From: Bacillota bacterium
GTDB taxonomy: Bacteria > Bacillota > Clostridia > Oscillospirales > Oscillospiraceae
Direction: 5' to 3'
Length of the DNA stretch: 64,000 nt
Assembly: GCA_023386265.1 (NCBI GenBank)
Contig: JAEWKA010000008.1
Location: 186,001-250,000, forward strand
The translations under genes and the position numbers were made by a program. Of the stretch, positions 50,595 through 59,498 are shown one piece after another. Under the pieces are notes generated by a model that was not told where the DNA came from, did no database searches, and was given only the letters and a program-made list of their open reading frames with translations. Numbering within the stretch: the first letter of the stretch is position 1; each line of letters starts with the position of its first letter.

Positions 50595-51545
50595 CTAATT
50601 GTTGTCGTCGCTGGCAAGATTAAGTCCCATCATGGCCAGCTTATGCTCGACCTCTTCAAGAGACTTGCGTCCGAGATTTCTCACCTTGATCATCTCGTCC
50701 TGAGTCTTTCCAATGAGGTCCTCGACTGTGTTGATGTTGGCACGCTTCAGACAATTGAAGCTGCGAACCGACAAATCGAGTTCCTCGATGGTCATCTCAA
50801 GCACCTTGTCACGCTGAGTTTCAACTTTTTCCTTTACGGTGGACTCGCTGCCGATCGTTTCAGAAAGATCGGTGAACAGCGTGAAGTGGTCGCAGAGAAT
50901 CTTCGCACCTAGAGAAACAGCGTCTCTGGGCGATATGGTCTTATCCGTCCAAACTTCAATCGTTAGCTTGTCATAGTCGGTCTTGTTGCCTACGCGGGTA
51001 TTCTCCACGGCATAGTTGACCTTAAGGACAGGCGAATATATGGAGTCGATTGGGATAGTACCGATAATCTGCTGCGTTGATTTGTTCTTTTCCGCAATGA
51101 CGTATCCACGTCCGTGGTCTACGTTTAGCTCCATACTCAGGTACCCATCAGCGCCCAGAGTCGCGATATGCAGGTCGGGGTTCAACACCTCGACTTCGCT
51201 ATCTGCCTTGATATCTCCGGCACGGACTTCGCACTCGCCGCTTACTTCGATATAAACCGTTTTCGGTCCGTCGCTGTGGAGCTTAAATATAATACCTTTT
51301 ACATTGAGGACAATCTCGGTCACATCCTCTTTAACGCCGGGAATTGTTGAAAATTCGTGCTGAACACCGGCTATCTTAACGGAAGTGACTGCTGTACCGG
51401 GAAGAGAGGATAGGAGCACCCTGCGGAGAGAGTTACCCAAGGTCGTGCCGTAACCGCGCTCTAAAGGTTCTACGATATATTTTCCATACGATTCATCAGA
51501 CTGATTCTCAATACATTCAATACGCGGTTTTTCTATTTCAATCAT
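50595..51545 (-). CDS. rpoA: RNA polymerase alpha subunit
   Basis: 316 residues. Alpha-NTD with LERGYGTTLGNSLRRVLLSSLPG (dimerisation) and alpha-CTD with SVRSFNCLKRANINTVEDLI and RNLGRKSLEEVEHKL (the UP-element and activator-binding helices). ATG at 51545. It lies in its standard place between rpsD and rplQ. Confidence 0.98.
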   Translation of the reverse strand: MIEIEKPRIECIENQSDESYGKYIVEPLERGYGTTLGNSLRRVLLSSLPGTAVTSVKIAGVQHEFSTIPGVKEDVTEIVLNVKGIIFKLHSDGPKTVYIEVSGECEVRAGDIKADSEVEVLNPDLHIATLGADGYLSMELNVDHGRGYVIAEKNKSTQQIIGTIPIDSIYSPVLKVNYAVENTRVGNKTDYDKLTIEVWTDKTISPRDAVSLGAKILCDHFTLFTDLSETIGSESTVKEKVETQRDKVLEMTIEELDLSVRSFNCLKRANINTVEDLIGKTQDEMIKVRNLGRKSLEEVEHKLAMMGLNLASDDNN

Positions 51546-51622
51546 GTTTAATTACCCTCCTTCTGAGTTGACGCATGCCTGCGTCTCTATTAATCAGCTT
51601 ACCAATTATGAGGGTCTCTGCA

Positions 51623-52234
51623 TTACTTAGAGTACAGCTCGACAATAAGTGTCTCCTCCACGGGGAAGTCTATATCTTCTCTTGCGGGAAGCTTAGTAAC
51701 AGTTCCCTTGAGTGTATTCTTTTCACGTTCAAGCCACTGGGGAGTTGCCACAAAAATGGCATCCTCGCCAAGAAATCTTTTGAACATAACAGAGCTGCGG
51801 CTACCTTCGCAAACCTCAATAACGTCCTTGGGAGACACGAGATATGAGGGAATGTCGACGCGGCGACCGTTGACCGTAAAGTGACCGTGGCTGACTGCCT
51901 GACGGGCCTCGCGGCGTGTCGTGGCAAAGCCAAGGCGGAATACTACGTTATCAAGGCGGCGCTCGATTGTTGTGAGCAGGTTCTCGCCGGTGATACCGGG
52001 AGTCTTAGCCGCTTTTTCGTAGTAGGAACGGAACTGCTTTTCAAGAATTCCGTAAATAAACTTAACTTTCTGCTTTTCCTGGAGCTGCATTGCATATTCG
52101 CTCTGCTTCCTGCGCATCTGACCTTTGGGGTTGCGGATTGTACCACTCTTAGTCTTGGAAGTGTACCCCATGACGGCAGGAGAAATGTCGAGCGTCTTGC
52201 AGCGTTTTACGATGGGCTGCATATTTCTAGCCAT
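51623..52234 (-). CDS. rpsD: 30S ribosomal protein S4
   Basis: 203 residues. The S4 RNA-binding domain is clear (RRLDNVVFRLGFATTRREARQ then HGHFTVNGRRVDIPS). The N-terminal region (RCKTLDISPAVMG) lacks the CxxC zinc knuckle, so this is the zinc-independent S4 variant. I chose the ATG at 52234 with AAGGAG nine bases upstream; a longer in-frame start at 52285 would run back into the end of rpsK and has no ribosome-binding site. Confidence 0.97.
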   Translation of the reverse strand: MARNMQPIVKRCKTLDISPAVMGYTSKTKSGTIRNPKGQMRRKQSEYAMQLQEKQKVKFIYGILEKQFRSYYEKAAKTPGITGENLLTTIERRLDNVVFRLGFATTRREARQAVSHGHFTVNGRRVDIPSYLVSPKDVIEVCEGSRSSVMFKRFLGEDAIFVATPQWLEREKNTLKGTVTKLPAREDIDFPVEETLIVELYSK

Positions 52235-52254
52235 AATCTGTTTCTCCTTCCTAA

Positions 52255-52653
52255 TTAGACGCGACGTCTTTTGGGCGGACGGCAACCGTTGTGGGGAATG
52301 GGTGTTACGTCCTTGATGAGCGTTACTTCAAGACCTGCGGTTTGAAGCGCACGGATAGCTGCTTCACGTCCGCCGCCGGGTCCCTTGACGAAAACTTCAA
52401 CGGTCTTGAGTCCGTGCTCCATTGCAGCCTTGGAAGCGGTTTCTGCCGCTGTCTGAGCTGCGAAGGGAGTGGACTTTTTGCTTCCGCGGAAGCCCATTTC
52501 GCCGGCCGATGCCCATGAGAGCGTGTTGCCGTTCACATCGGTAATCGTAACCATCGTATTGTTAAAGGAGGAACTGATATGGACGACTCCTTTTTCAATG
52601 TTCTTGCGTTCTTTGCGGCGTGTTCTGACTTTTTTGTTCTTAGGTGCTGCCAT
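52255..52653 (-). CDS. rpsK: 30S ribosomal protein S11
   Basis: 132 residues with the S11 core HISSSFNNTMVTITDVNGN, EVFVKGPGGGREAAIRAL and the end VTPIPHNGCRPPKRRRV. Normal length. Platform protein of the 30S subunit. 18 bp downstream of rpsM. Confidence 0.98.
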   Translation of the reverse strand: MAAPKNKKVRTRRKERKNIEKGVVHISSSFNNTMVTITDVNGNTLSWASAGEMGFRGSKKSTPFAAQTAAETASKAAMEHGLKTVEVFVKGPGGGREAAIRALQTAGLEVTLIKDVTPIPHNGCRPPKRRRV

Positions 52654-52671
52654 TACTTTATGCTCCCTCCT

Positions 52672-53040
52672 TTACTTTTTCTTTCCGGCTATAGTACGCT
52701 TCGGGCCCTTACGGGTACGAGCGTTTGTTTTACTTCTCTGTCCGCGAACGGGAAGTCCGCGTCTGTGGCGCATCCCACGATAGCTACCGATCTCGATAAG
52801 GCGCTTGACGTCAAGAGCAACACTGCGGCGGAGGTCGCCTTCGACAGTAAAGTTCACGTCGATGCACTCACGCAGTTTTCCTTCTTGCTCTTCGGTCAGA
52901 TCCTTAACGCGGGTATCGGGGTTGATACCTGTCAGTGCAAGTATCTTGGTTGCGCTGGTTCTGCCGATGCCGTAAACATAGGTAAGAGCAATTTCGATTC
53001 TCTTATCTTTCGGCAGGTCAATTCCGGCGATACGTGCCAT
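52672..53040 (-). CDS. rpsM: 30S ribosomal protein S13
   Basis: 122 residues: MARIAGIDLPKDKRIEIALT start, GIGRTSATKIL helix-hairpin-helix, and GQRSKTNARTRKGPKR tail that contacts tRNA. Normal length; 110 bp downstream of rpmJ, which is a slightly long gap for this operon. Confidence 0.98.
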   Translation of the reverse strand: MARIAGIDLPKDKRIEIALTYVYGIGRTSATKILALTGINPDTRVKDLTEEQEGKLRECIDVNFTVEGDLRRSVALDVKRLIEIGSYRGMRHRRGLPVRGQRSKTNARTRKGPKRTIAGKKK

Positions 53041-53150
53041 TTAAATAATCATTCCTTTCGCATAATGCGGCCTTATACCGCAATGTTTTTGTGCTTACAG
53101 AAATACGCAAAACTAGTCTGCGTAACGGGTCTTATTTGAGGGCGACCTGC

Positions 53151-53264
53151 TCAGCCCTGTCTCTGCTTATGCTTGGGGTTCTCGCAGATGACCATTACCT
53201 TCCCATTGCGCTTAATTACTTTGCACTTTTCGCACATGGGCTTCACGGACGGTCTTACTTTCAT
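53151..53264 (-). CDS. rpmJ: 50S ribosomal protein L36 (zinc type)
   Basis: 37 residues, all of it visible: MKVRPSVKPMCEKCKVI start, with the zinc ligands in CEKC and CENPKHKQ. Standard place between infA and rpsM. ATG at 53264 with GGAGG upstream. Confidence 0.97.
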   Translation of the reverse strand: MKVRPSVKPMCEKCKVIKRNGKVMVICENPKHKQRQG

Positions 53265-53277
53265 AATTAAACCTCCA

Positions 53278-53496
53278 TTATTTGCTTCTCCAGGTTATTC
53301 TTCCGCGGGTTAGGTCATATGGCGACATTTGAACTGTAACCTTGTCGCCCGGAAGGATTCGGATGAAGTTCATCCTCAGCTTTCCGGAAATATGAGCCAA
53401 AATCGTGTGTCCGTTTCCGATATCAACCTGAAACATCGTATTGGGCAGGGCTTCAATTACCGTGCCCTCAAACTCAATAACATCATCTTTTGACAA
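53278..53496 (-). CDS. infA: Translation initiation factor IF-1
   Basis: 72-residue OB-fold protein: DVIEFEGTVIEALPNTMFQV then GHTILAHISGKLR and YDLTRGRITWRSK. The start is a TTG (53496) with AGGAGG nine bases upstream; the N-terminus MSKDDVIEFEG matches other IF-1s, so the TTG is trusted. It overlaps the KOW gene by 14 bases. Confidence 0.97.
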   Translation of the reverse strand: MSKDDVIEFEGTVIEALPNTMFQVDIGNGHTILAHISGKLRMNFIRILPGDKVTVQMSPYDLTRGRITWRSK

Positions 53497-53785
53497 ACTG
53501 TCTTCCCTCCTCGGTCATGCCGGCCTCGCCGCGAAATATCGCAAGCTCTTTTCGGATTGCACTGTCTGTCGCTTTGCCGGCTATTAATGCATCGGCAAGC
53601 TCCGCTGATCCCGTTTTACCTAAACATAAATGCTTGAGGCTTTTCCTTTTGGGGTTTGTGAGCTTTCTCGTCTTTCCGTCGACAATAAGGGCATAGCTGC
53701 CATCTGTTCTCAGAACGACATATTCTCTGCCTTTGTCGTGACCGGCAAGAGAGAAAACGACGTCTAAAGACCTCGCGGTCTCCAT
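53483..53785 (-). CDS. KOW-domain RNA-binding protein (L14e-like)
   Basis: 100 residues. N-terminal KOW/SH3-like part VVFSLAGHDKGREYVVLRT then VDGKTRKLTNPKRKSLKHL, with a Gly-rich C-terminal tail. Proteins of this kind occur between map and infA in many Clostridia and Bacilli and are annotated as KOW-domain RNA-binding proteins. A ribosome-linked role is likely but not shown. ATG overlaps the map stop (TAATG). Confidence 0.88.
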   Translation of the reverse strand: METARSLDVVFSLAGHDKGREYVVLRTDGSYALIVDGKTRKLTNPKRKSLKHLCLGKTGSAELADALIAGKATDSAIRKELAIFRGEAGMTEEGRQFVKR

Positions 53786-54546
53786 TACAGATCCTCCGCT
53801 ATGGTCAGAATCTCAGGCTCACCGTCTGTAATAAGAATTGTATTCTCATAGTGAGCTGACAAACTGCCGTCAACTGTAACAACCGTCCAGTCATTGTCAA
53901 GAACTCTGATCGCCGCGCCGCCCATGTTGACCATGGGTTCAATTGCGATGGTCATACCCTTAACAAGGCGGGGTCCGTGTCCCGGCTCGCCGAAATTCGG
54001 AACTTCGGGAGCCTCGTGAAGATTCTTTCCGATACCGTGACCGACATATTCACGAACAAGCGTATAGCCGAAGCTTTCAACATACTCCTGAATTGCATGG
54101 GAAATATCGGATACGCGGTTTCCCTCACGGGCATATTTAAGTCCCACAAAGAAGCTTTGCCTCGTCACTTCGATAAGGCGTTTGGCTTCTTCCGTGATTT
54201 TTCCTGCCGCAAAGGTTCCGCAGCAATCGCCATGGAATCCTCCGGTATAGGCACCGACATCTATACTGACAATATCGCCCTCATGGATGAGCCTTTTTCC
54301 GGGGATGCCGTGGATGACTTCGTCGTTCACCGAGATGCAGGCACTGCCGGGAAATCCGCCGTAACCCAGAAAGGAAGGCGCGGCGCCGCATTTTTTGATG
54401 AACTTGAATATTTCTCTATCGATTTCTTGGGTTGTAACGCCCGGGGTCACCATCTCCCGTCCGATAGAACGGGCTGCCGCGGTAATTTTCCCCGAAACGC
54501 GCATAAGCTCTATTTCCCGAGGGCTTTTAATTGTAATCGTACTCAT
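53785..54546 (-). CDS. map: Methionine aminopeptidase
   Basis: 253 residues, type I enzyme. Metal ligands and signature are present: Asp in GDIVSIDVGAYTGGFHGDC, His in GHGIGKNLHEAPEVPN, and Glu in MTIAIEPMVNMG. It removes the initiator Met. ATG at 54546 overlaps the adk stop. Confidence 0.97.
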   Translation of the reverse strand: MSTITIKSPREIELMRVSGKITAAARSIGREMVTPGVTTQEIDREIFKFIKKCGAAPSFLGYGGFPGSACISVNDEVIHGIPGKRLIHEGDIVSIDVGAYTGGFHGDCCGTFAAGKITEEAKRLIEVTRQSFFVGLKYAREGNRVSDISHAIQEYVESFGYTLVREYVGHGIGKNLHEAPEVPNFGEPGHGPRLVKGMTIAIEPMVNMGGAAIRVLDNDWTVVTVDGSLSAHYENTILITDGEPEILTIAEDL

Positions 54547-55175
54547 AGCCCCAGAGCCTTTACTGATGCTTTTGTCATCTCGTCGACTGTGGAATCGCTA
54601 TTCACAGTCTTGAGCTTGCCCCTGTTCGCATAAAACTCTTTGAGCGGCTCGGTTTCCTTGTGGTAGATAGCAAGCCTTTCCTTTAAGGTTTCAGGAGCGT
54701 CATCCTTCCGGATTATCAGTTCTCCGCCGCACTTGTCGCATTTGCCTGCAACTTTCGGCTGGATTGTAACTAGGTGGTAGGTTGCGCCGCAATCCTTGCA
54801 TGCACGTCGTCCAGACATACGCTCAATAATCGCTTCGTCCGATATTTCCAATGACAAGGCGAAGTCTATATTGATTCCCGCCTCCTCAAGCCCAATAGCC
54901 TGAGGGATTGTTCTTGGCATGCCGTCCAGAATGTAGCCGTTTATGCAGTCGTCTTCGGCCAGACGCTCCCTGACGATGCCGATAATAACATCGTCGGGAA
55001 CGAGCTTGCCGCTGTCAACATACTCCCTTGCCTTGAGTCCGACGGGGGTACCGTTCTTCATCGCGGCTCTGAGTATATTTCCGGTTGAGATGGTAGGGAT
55101 ATTGCACATACGGCTGAGAATATCGGCCTGTGTGCCCTTACCCGCGCCGGGTGCTCCTAAAAGTATTAACTTCAT
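54543..55175 (-). CDS. adk: Adenylate kinase (zinc-lid type)
   Basis: 210 residues; P-loop GAPGAGKGTQA, NMP-binding DGMPRTIPQA, and a LID with four cysteines (CKDCGATYH and CDKCGG) that would bind structural zinc, as in Gram-positive enzymes. Balances ATP, ADP and AMP. ATG at 55175; 24 bp downstream of secY. Confidence 0.98.
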   Translation of the reverse strand: MKLILLGAPGAGKGTQADILSRMCNIPTISTGNILRAAMKNGTPVGLKAREYVDSGKLVPDDVIIGIVRERLAEDDCINGYILDGMPRTIPQAIGLEEAGINIDFALSLEISDEAIIERMSGRRACKDCGATYHLVTIQPKVAGKCDKCGGELIIRKDDAPETLKERLAIYHKETEPLKEFYANRGKLKTVNSDSTVDEMTKASVKALGL

Positions 55176-55199
55176 TGAATATCCCTCCTGATTTAATGG

Positions 55200-56495
55200 T
55201 TAATCAAGAAAGCCCTTGTAGTTGCGCATAATCATCTGTGCCTCAAGCGCCCTCACGGTTTCAAGTGCAACACCGATAACAATAATAATCGATGTGCCGC
55301 CGAGAGAGATTCCGCTGTTTCTCGCGGATTCGCTGAAGACGCTGATGATAATCGGAACGACCGCAACAATACCGAGATAGATCGCGCCAAATAGCGTAAT
55401 CTTGTTGAGCGACTTCTGGATGTATTCGCTCGTCGGCTTTCCGGGACGGAACCCGGGGATAAACCCGCCGTTCTTCTTCAGGTTGTTCGCAACCTCGACA
55501 GGATTGAACTGAACCGTGGAATAGAAATATGAGAAGAAAATAATCAGCAGGAAATAAATTATTGCGTAAAGAATCGATGTTGTATCGATGGCTTTAAGGA
55601 ATCCGTAAGCGAAGGTACCTACTTGCGGTGTCGGGAAAAATGCCGCGACAGTCGCCGGCAGGGATGCAATCGACTGCGCGAAGATTATCGGCAGAACGCC
55701 GGACATGTTGACCTTCATGGGAAGGTGCGTTGACTGTCCGCCGTACATCTTGCGTCCGACGACGCGCTTGGAGTACTGAACCGGAATTCTTCTCTCCGCA
55801 TTCGTAACGAATACGATGAGAACTATGATGGCAAGCGCTCCTAAAAGCATTGCGATCAAACCGATGACGGAAAGACCGCCTGTCGATACGTTTGTGACCA
55901 TCTGTGCAACTCCGCTTGGGAAACGCGCTACGATGCTGGCGAAAAGTATGATTGAAATACCGTTGCCAATACCGAACTCGCTGATCTGTTCGCCGAGCCA
56001 CATGATGAGCGCGGAGCCTGCGGTAAAGGTGAGGATAATGACTATTGCCTCCCAGATACCGGTGCCGGTTACGAGCAAATCGTTGTTGCGGATAAGCATA
56101 TAGTAAGCAAATCCCTGCAGCAGACCGATCGCCACTGTTGAATAACGTGTGATGCTTGCCAGTTTCTTCTGACCCTCTTCTCCGCCCTCTTTCTGCAAAC
56201 GCTCAAGAGCCGGAATTGCGATGGTCAAAAGCTGGATAATAATTGATGCGTTGATATATGGCTGGATGGATAGTGCAAAAATCGTCGCTTTGGAAAATGA
56301 CCCGCCGGACATTACGTTGTATAGTCCGAGCACAGTGTTCTTTAGCTGATCGAAATAAGAGCTCAGCTTTGCAATATCGACGTAGGGCACGGGGATTGCG
56401 TTGCCCAGACGATAGAGAAGTACTATGAAGAGCGTAAAGAGAATCTTTTTGCGCAGCTCTTCGATTTTCCATGCGTTACGGAGGGTCTCAAGCAC
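55200..56495 (-). CDS. secY: Protein translocase subunit SecY
   Basis: 431 residues, ten membrane helices, channel of the Sec translocon. Typical segments are MLETLRNAWKIEELRKKILF start, GGSFSKATIFALSIQPYINA (plug and helix 2), VQYSKRVVGRKMYGGQSTHLP and GFIPGFRPGKPTSEYI. The start is a GTG directly after the rplO stop, with GGAGG inside rplO; the N-terminus matches the family, so GTG is trusted. Confidence 0.98.
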   Translation of the reverse strand: MLETLRNAWKIEELRKKILFTLFIVLLYRLGNAIPVPYVDIAKLSSYFDQLKNTVLGLYNVMSGGSFSKATIFALSIQPYINASIIIQLLTIAIPALERLQKEGGEEGQKKLASITRYSTVAIGLLQGFAYYMLIRNNDLLVTGTGIWEAIVIILTFTAGSALIMWLGEQISEFGIGNGISIILFASIVARFPSGVAQMVTNVSTGGLSVIGLIAMLLGALAIIVLIVFVTNAERRIPVQYSKRVVGRKMYGGQSTHLPMKVNMSGVLPIIFAQSIASLPATVAAFFPTPQVGTFAYGFLKAIDTTSILYAIIYFLLIIFFSYFYSTVQFNPVEVANNLKKNGGFIPGFRPGKPTSEYIQKSLNKITLFGAIYLGIVAVVPIIISVFSESARNSGISLGGTSIIIVIGVALETVRALEAQMIMRNYKGFLD

Positions 56496-56936
56496 TTAAA
56501 CCACCTCCGCCTTCCCGCCTGCGGATTCAATTTTCTGCTTCGCAGCTTCGGAGAAAGCGGTTGCCTGAACGGTCAGTTTTTTTGTGATCTCGCCGTTGCC
56601 GAGTATCTTCAGACCGTACTCACATTTTGACAAAACTCCGGTGGCAAGCAGTTTTTCCACGGTGATAATATCGCCGTCTTCAAAGTTGTTGAGGATGGAA
56701 ACATTGATTGCGGTGAGAGGCTTTGCAAAAATATTGTTAAATCCACGCTTGGGGATGCGGCGTGCCAAAGGCATCTGGCCGCCTTCAAAGCCTACTCTGA
56801 CTCCGCCGCCGCTGCGGGAATTCTGTCCCTTTTGGCCGCGGCCTGCGGTTTTTCCCTTACCCGAACCGTTGCCTCTGCCCTTACGTTTTGAGGCGTGGGT
56901 AGAACCGGCAACAGGTGAAAGTTCATTAAGTTTCAT
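56496..56936 (-). CDS. rplO: 50S ribosomal protein L15
   Basis: 146 residues: MKLNELSPVAGSTHASKRKG start, Gly-rich RGQKGQNSRSGGGVRVGFEGGQMPL region and the C-terminal ATAFSEAAKQKIESAGGKAE. Normal length. Directly upstream of secY with no gap. Confidence 0.98.
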   Translation of the reverse strand: MKLNELSPVAGSTHASKRKGRGNGSGKGKTAGRGQKGQNSRSGGGVRVGFEGGQMPLARRIPKRGFNNIFAKPLTAINVSILNNFEDGDIITVEKLLATGVLSKCEYGLKILGNGEITKKLTVQATAFSEAAKQKIESAGGKAEVV

Positions 56937-56948
56937 GCCTGCACCTCC

Positions 56949-57128
56949 TTATTCTTCCGTGACCTTAAGAAGATAGCATATCTGAGCTATCTTACCTCTG
57001 GTCTGGGGGTTATCGGGCTGCACTGTCTTATTTCCGATCTTATGCAGTCCAAGAGAGTTGGCAGTGGCGATGTGTTTGTCCATTCTGCCGTTTAAGCTCT
57101 TAACCAGCTCAATCTTAAGATTAGCCAT
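56949..57128 (-). CDS. rpmD: 50S ribosomal protein L30
   Basis: 59 residues: start MANLKIELVKSLNG, middle HIATANSLGLHKIGNKTVQP, end YLLKVTEE. Normal L30 length and place between rpsE and rplO. ATG at 57128 with GGAGG upstream. Confidence 0.97.
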   Translation of the reverse strand: MANLKIELVKSLNGRMDKHIATANSLGLHKIGNKTVQPDNPQTRGKIAQICYLLKVTEE

Positions 57129-57140
57129 TGCTGCACCCTC

Positions 57141-57662
57141 CTATCCTTTGATTTCTTTAGCTGTTTTGCCCCTGACGATTGCAACCTGCTCCGCATTGCG
57201 GAGAGAGCGCAATCCAACCATTGTGGCCGCGACCACGTTGTGGGGGTTATTTGAACGCAGACATTTCGTACGGATGTCCTTGATACCGGCAGCCTCAACG
57301 ACTGCACGGACAGCGCCGCCGGCGATAACACCGGTACCAGGAGCGGCGGGCTTAAGAAGAACTCTTCCTGCTCCGAATTCCCCAATCGCCTCGTGAGGGA
57401 TCGTGCCTTCGGAAAGAGTGACAGTCACAATGTTCTTCTTGGCGTCGTCGATGCCCTTGCGAATCGCTTCGGAAACTTCGCCTGCTTTGCCGAGGCCGAA
57501 TCCTACGCGTCCTTTTCCGTCTCCTACTACGCACAGAGCGGAGAATTTGAAGATACGTCCGCCCTTAACAGTCTTGGAAACGCGGTTGAGGGAAACAACC
57601 TTTTCGGTAAATTCAGACGGTTCTTCGTTACGTCTATTGTCTCTGTTATTACTATAAGCCAT
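57141..57662 (-). CDS. rpsE: 30S ribosomal protein S5
   Basis: 173 residues: SLNRVSKTVKGGRIFKFSAL, DGKGRVGFGLGKAGEVSEAI, GAGRVLLKPAAPGTGVIAGG. Normal length. Antisense ORFs across this gene are shadows. Confidence 0.98.
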   Translation of the reverse strand: MAYSNNRDNRRNEEPSEFTEKVVSLNRVSKTVKGGRIFKFSALCVVGDGKGRVGFGLGKAGEVSEAIRKGIDDAKKNIVTVTLSEGTIPHEAIGEFGAGRVLLKPAAPGTGVIAGGAVRAVVEAAGIKDIRTKCLRSNNPHNVVAATMVGLRSLRNAEQVAIVRGKTAKEIKG

Positions 57663-57680
57663 TTTGTTTCCTCCTCCCGA

Positions 57681-58040
57681 CTAAAAGTTCAGACCGCCCT
57701 CGCGGGCTCCGTCTGCAAGTGCTTTGACGCGACCGTGGTAAAGATAGCCGCCTCTGTCGAAGCATACGTTTTCGATACCCTTTGCCTTTGCGCGCTCTGC
57801 AACAAGCTTGCCGACCTTTGCGGCCGCTTCGCAGTTGCTGCCCAGTCCTTCAAAGTCCTTTTCGACTGTGGAGGCTGTGGCGAGGGTAACGCCGTTAACG
57901 TCGTCTATGATCTGAGCGTAAATGTTGGCGTTGCTTCTGAAAACGTCAAGTCTGGGAATTTCGGGCGTGCCGGAGATCTTGGCACGGACTCTCTTATGGC
58001 GCTTCAAGCGCTGCGATCTTGTGTCAGGTCTATTAACCAT
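57681..58040 (-). CDS. rplR: 50S ribosomal protein L18
   Basis: 119 residues: RSQRLKRHKRVRAKISGT start, IPRLDVFRSNANIYAQIIDD (5S rRNA-binding) and the end FDRGGYLYHGRVKALADGAR. Normal length. Confidence 0.98.
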   Translation of the reverse strand: MVNRPDTRSQRLKRHKRVRAKISGTPEIPRLDVFRSNANIYAQIIDDVNGVTLATASTVEKDFEGLGSNCEAAAKVGKLVAERAKAKGIENVCFDRGGYLYHGRVKALADGAREGGLNF

Positions 58041-58055
58041 TTAGGCACACCTCCT

Positions 58056-58601
58056 TTATTTCTTAGCGCCGGTTTTGCCTTCTTTGTGGCGAACCACTTC
58101 GTTGGCATACCGAATACCCTTACCCTTATAAGGCTCGGGGGGTCTTCTCTTACGCACATCAGCCGCAAACTGACCGACCTTTTGCTTGTCGATACCGTTT
58201 ATGACGATAGTGTTGGCACTGGGAACTTCGATCGTGATATCAGCATTGTCCTCCACAACGACCTGATGGCTGTAGCCAATGTTCATTGTGAGCTTGCTTC
58301 CGTCTTTTGCGACCTTGTAGCCGACGCCCTGAACGGTCAGTTCCTTTTTGAAGCCGTTTGTAACGCCCTCAACCATGTTGGAGAGAAGCGTTCTCGTAAG
58401 CCCGTGCATGGAACGGCTGTCCTTCGTGTCGTCAGGACGCGATACTGTCATAACGCCGTCGGCAAGTTCGATTTTCATCGAAGGTGCGAGCGTGCGCTCA
58501 AGAGTTCCCTTGGGTCCTTTTACGGTGACGTGATTGTTTTCTTCGATTTTTATTTCCACTCCGGCGGGAACGGTGATGGGAGTTCTTCCAATTCTAGACA
58601 T
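58056..58601 (-). CDS. rplF: 50S ribosomal protein L6
   Basis: 181 residues: MSRIGRTPITVPAGVEIKI start, VKGPKGTLERTL, and C-terminal RKRRPPEPYKGKGIRYANEV. Normal length. Confidence 0.98.
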   Translation of the reverse strand: MSRIGRTPITVPAGVEIKIEENNHVTVKGPKGTLERTLAPSMKIELADGVMTVSRPDDTKDSRSMHGLTRTLLSNMVEGVTNGFKKELTVQGVGYKVAKDGSKLTMNIGYSHQVVVEDNADITIEVPSANTIVINGIDKQKVGQFAADVRKRRPPEPYKGKGIRYANEVVRHKEGKTGAKK

Positions 58602-58613
58602 TCCTATACCCCC

Positions 58614-59012
58614 TTACCATATGAACGCCAGGACTTCACCACCGACATTGGCTTTACGAGCGGCCTTATCGGTCATGATGCCTTGAGACGTGGATATGAT
58701 TGCAATGCCCAGTCCCTTAAGGACATAAGGCAGTTCGTCCGAGCCGGCGTAAACGCGCAGACCGGGCTTTGAAACGCGGCGAAGGCCCTGAATAGCCTTT
58801 TCCTTACCGGGCAGATACTTGAGAGTGATGCGAATAATGCCCTGGCCGCCGTCTTCGATAAGCTGAAAGCTCTTGATATAGCCTTCGTCCAGCAGAATGC
58901 CGACGATGGCTTTCTTCATGTTGGAAGCAGGAACATCGACAGTGTCGTGTTTTGCGCTTCCGGCGTTGCGGATGCGTGTAAGCAGGTCCGCGATAGGATC
59001 GGTAATTTGCAT
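58614..59012 (-). CDS. rpsH: 30S ribosomal protein S8
   Basis: 132 residues: ITDPIADLLTRIRNAGSA start, SKPGLRVYAGSDELPYVLKG and the C-terminal signature GIAIISTSQGIMTDKAARK. Separated from rpsN by an unusual 289-bp gap. Confidence 0.98.
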   Translation of the reverse strand: MQITDPIADLLTRIRNAGSAKHDTVDVPASNMKKAIVGILLDEGYIKSFQLIEDGGQGIIRITLKYLPGKEKAIQGLRRVSKPGLRVYAGSDELPYVLKGLGIAIISTSQGIMTDKAARKANVGGEVLAFIW

Positions 59013-59301
59013 ACTAATTTTTCCTCCTTGTTAGAGTTACAGCCGTTATACGGTCTGTTCTGGCGGCGAGGTTCCGAGCCAATACATGATTGCCCCCGGC
59101 CTTTCGTCGTCCAATTGTTTATTTGAAGCGGGAAATCCGAATCAAAACGATTTTTGCTTTTTCCAACGTCGTCTCACCAACGTTGAGATTAAGCAGGGGT
59201 GAGCAGGGTGCCCTTAGGCGAAGCGCAAGCGCCGCAGACAGCATCGTGTATACGGCAAGGCGCTTTCGCAAAGCATTAGGGCATCCTGCACAGCCTTTAA
59301 T
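59013..59301. other. Unusual 289-bp spacer inside the spc operon
   Basis: Most neighbouring ribosomal genes are 10-20 bp apart, but rpsN and rpsH are 289 bp apart. The spacer is GC-rich on its right half and contains short inverted repeats (for example GGCGCTTGCGCTTCGCC on the minus strand). No coding frame with a ribosome-binding site is evident. It could be an inserted small repeat or a structured regulatory RNA segment. Confidence 0.5.
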
Positions 59302-59487
59302 TTACCAAGAAGCCTTTCTGACGCCCGGAATCTGGCCCTTATGTGCCAGCTCACGGAAGCAAATACGGCAAACGCCGTAGTCACGCAGATAAGCGTGGGG
59401 ACGACCGCAGATCTTGCAGCGGTTGTATTCTCTTGAAGAGAACTTTGCCGGAAGAGCCTGCTTGATTTTCATTGATGTCTTAGCCAT
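59302..59487 (-). CDS. rpsN: 30S ribosomal protein S14 (zinc type)
   Basis: 61 residues: MAKTSMKIKQALPAKFSSRE start, zinc ligands in CKICGRPHAYLRDYGVCRIC, end FRELAHKGQIPGVRKASW. Zinc-dependent short S14. Confidence 0.97.
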   Translation of the reverse strand: MAKTSMKIKQALPAKFSSREYNRCKICGRPHAYLRDYGVCRICFRELAHKGQIPGVRKASW

Positions 59488-59498
59488 GCTTTATCCTC

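Noticed and set aside
57393..58772. Long plus-strand open frame (459 codons) opposite rpsE, rplR, rplF and rpsH
   Set aside because: It is antisense to four certain ribosomal genes, crosses their spacers, has no ribosome-binding site or domain, and is explained by codon bias of the opposite strand.
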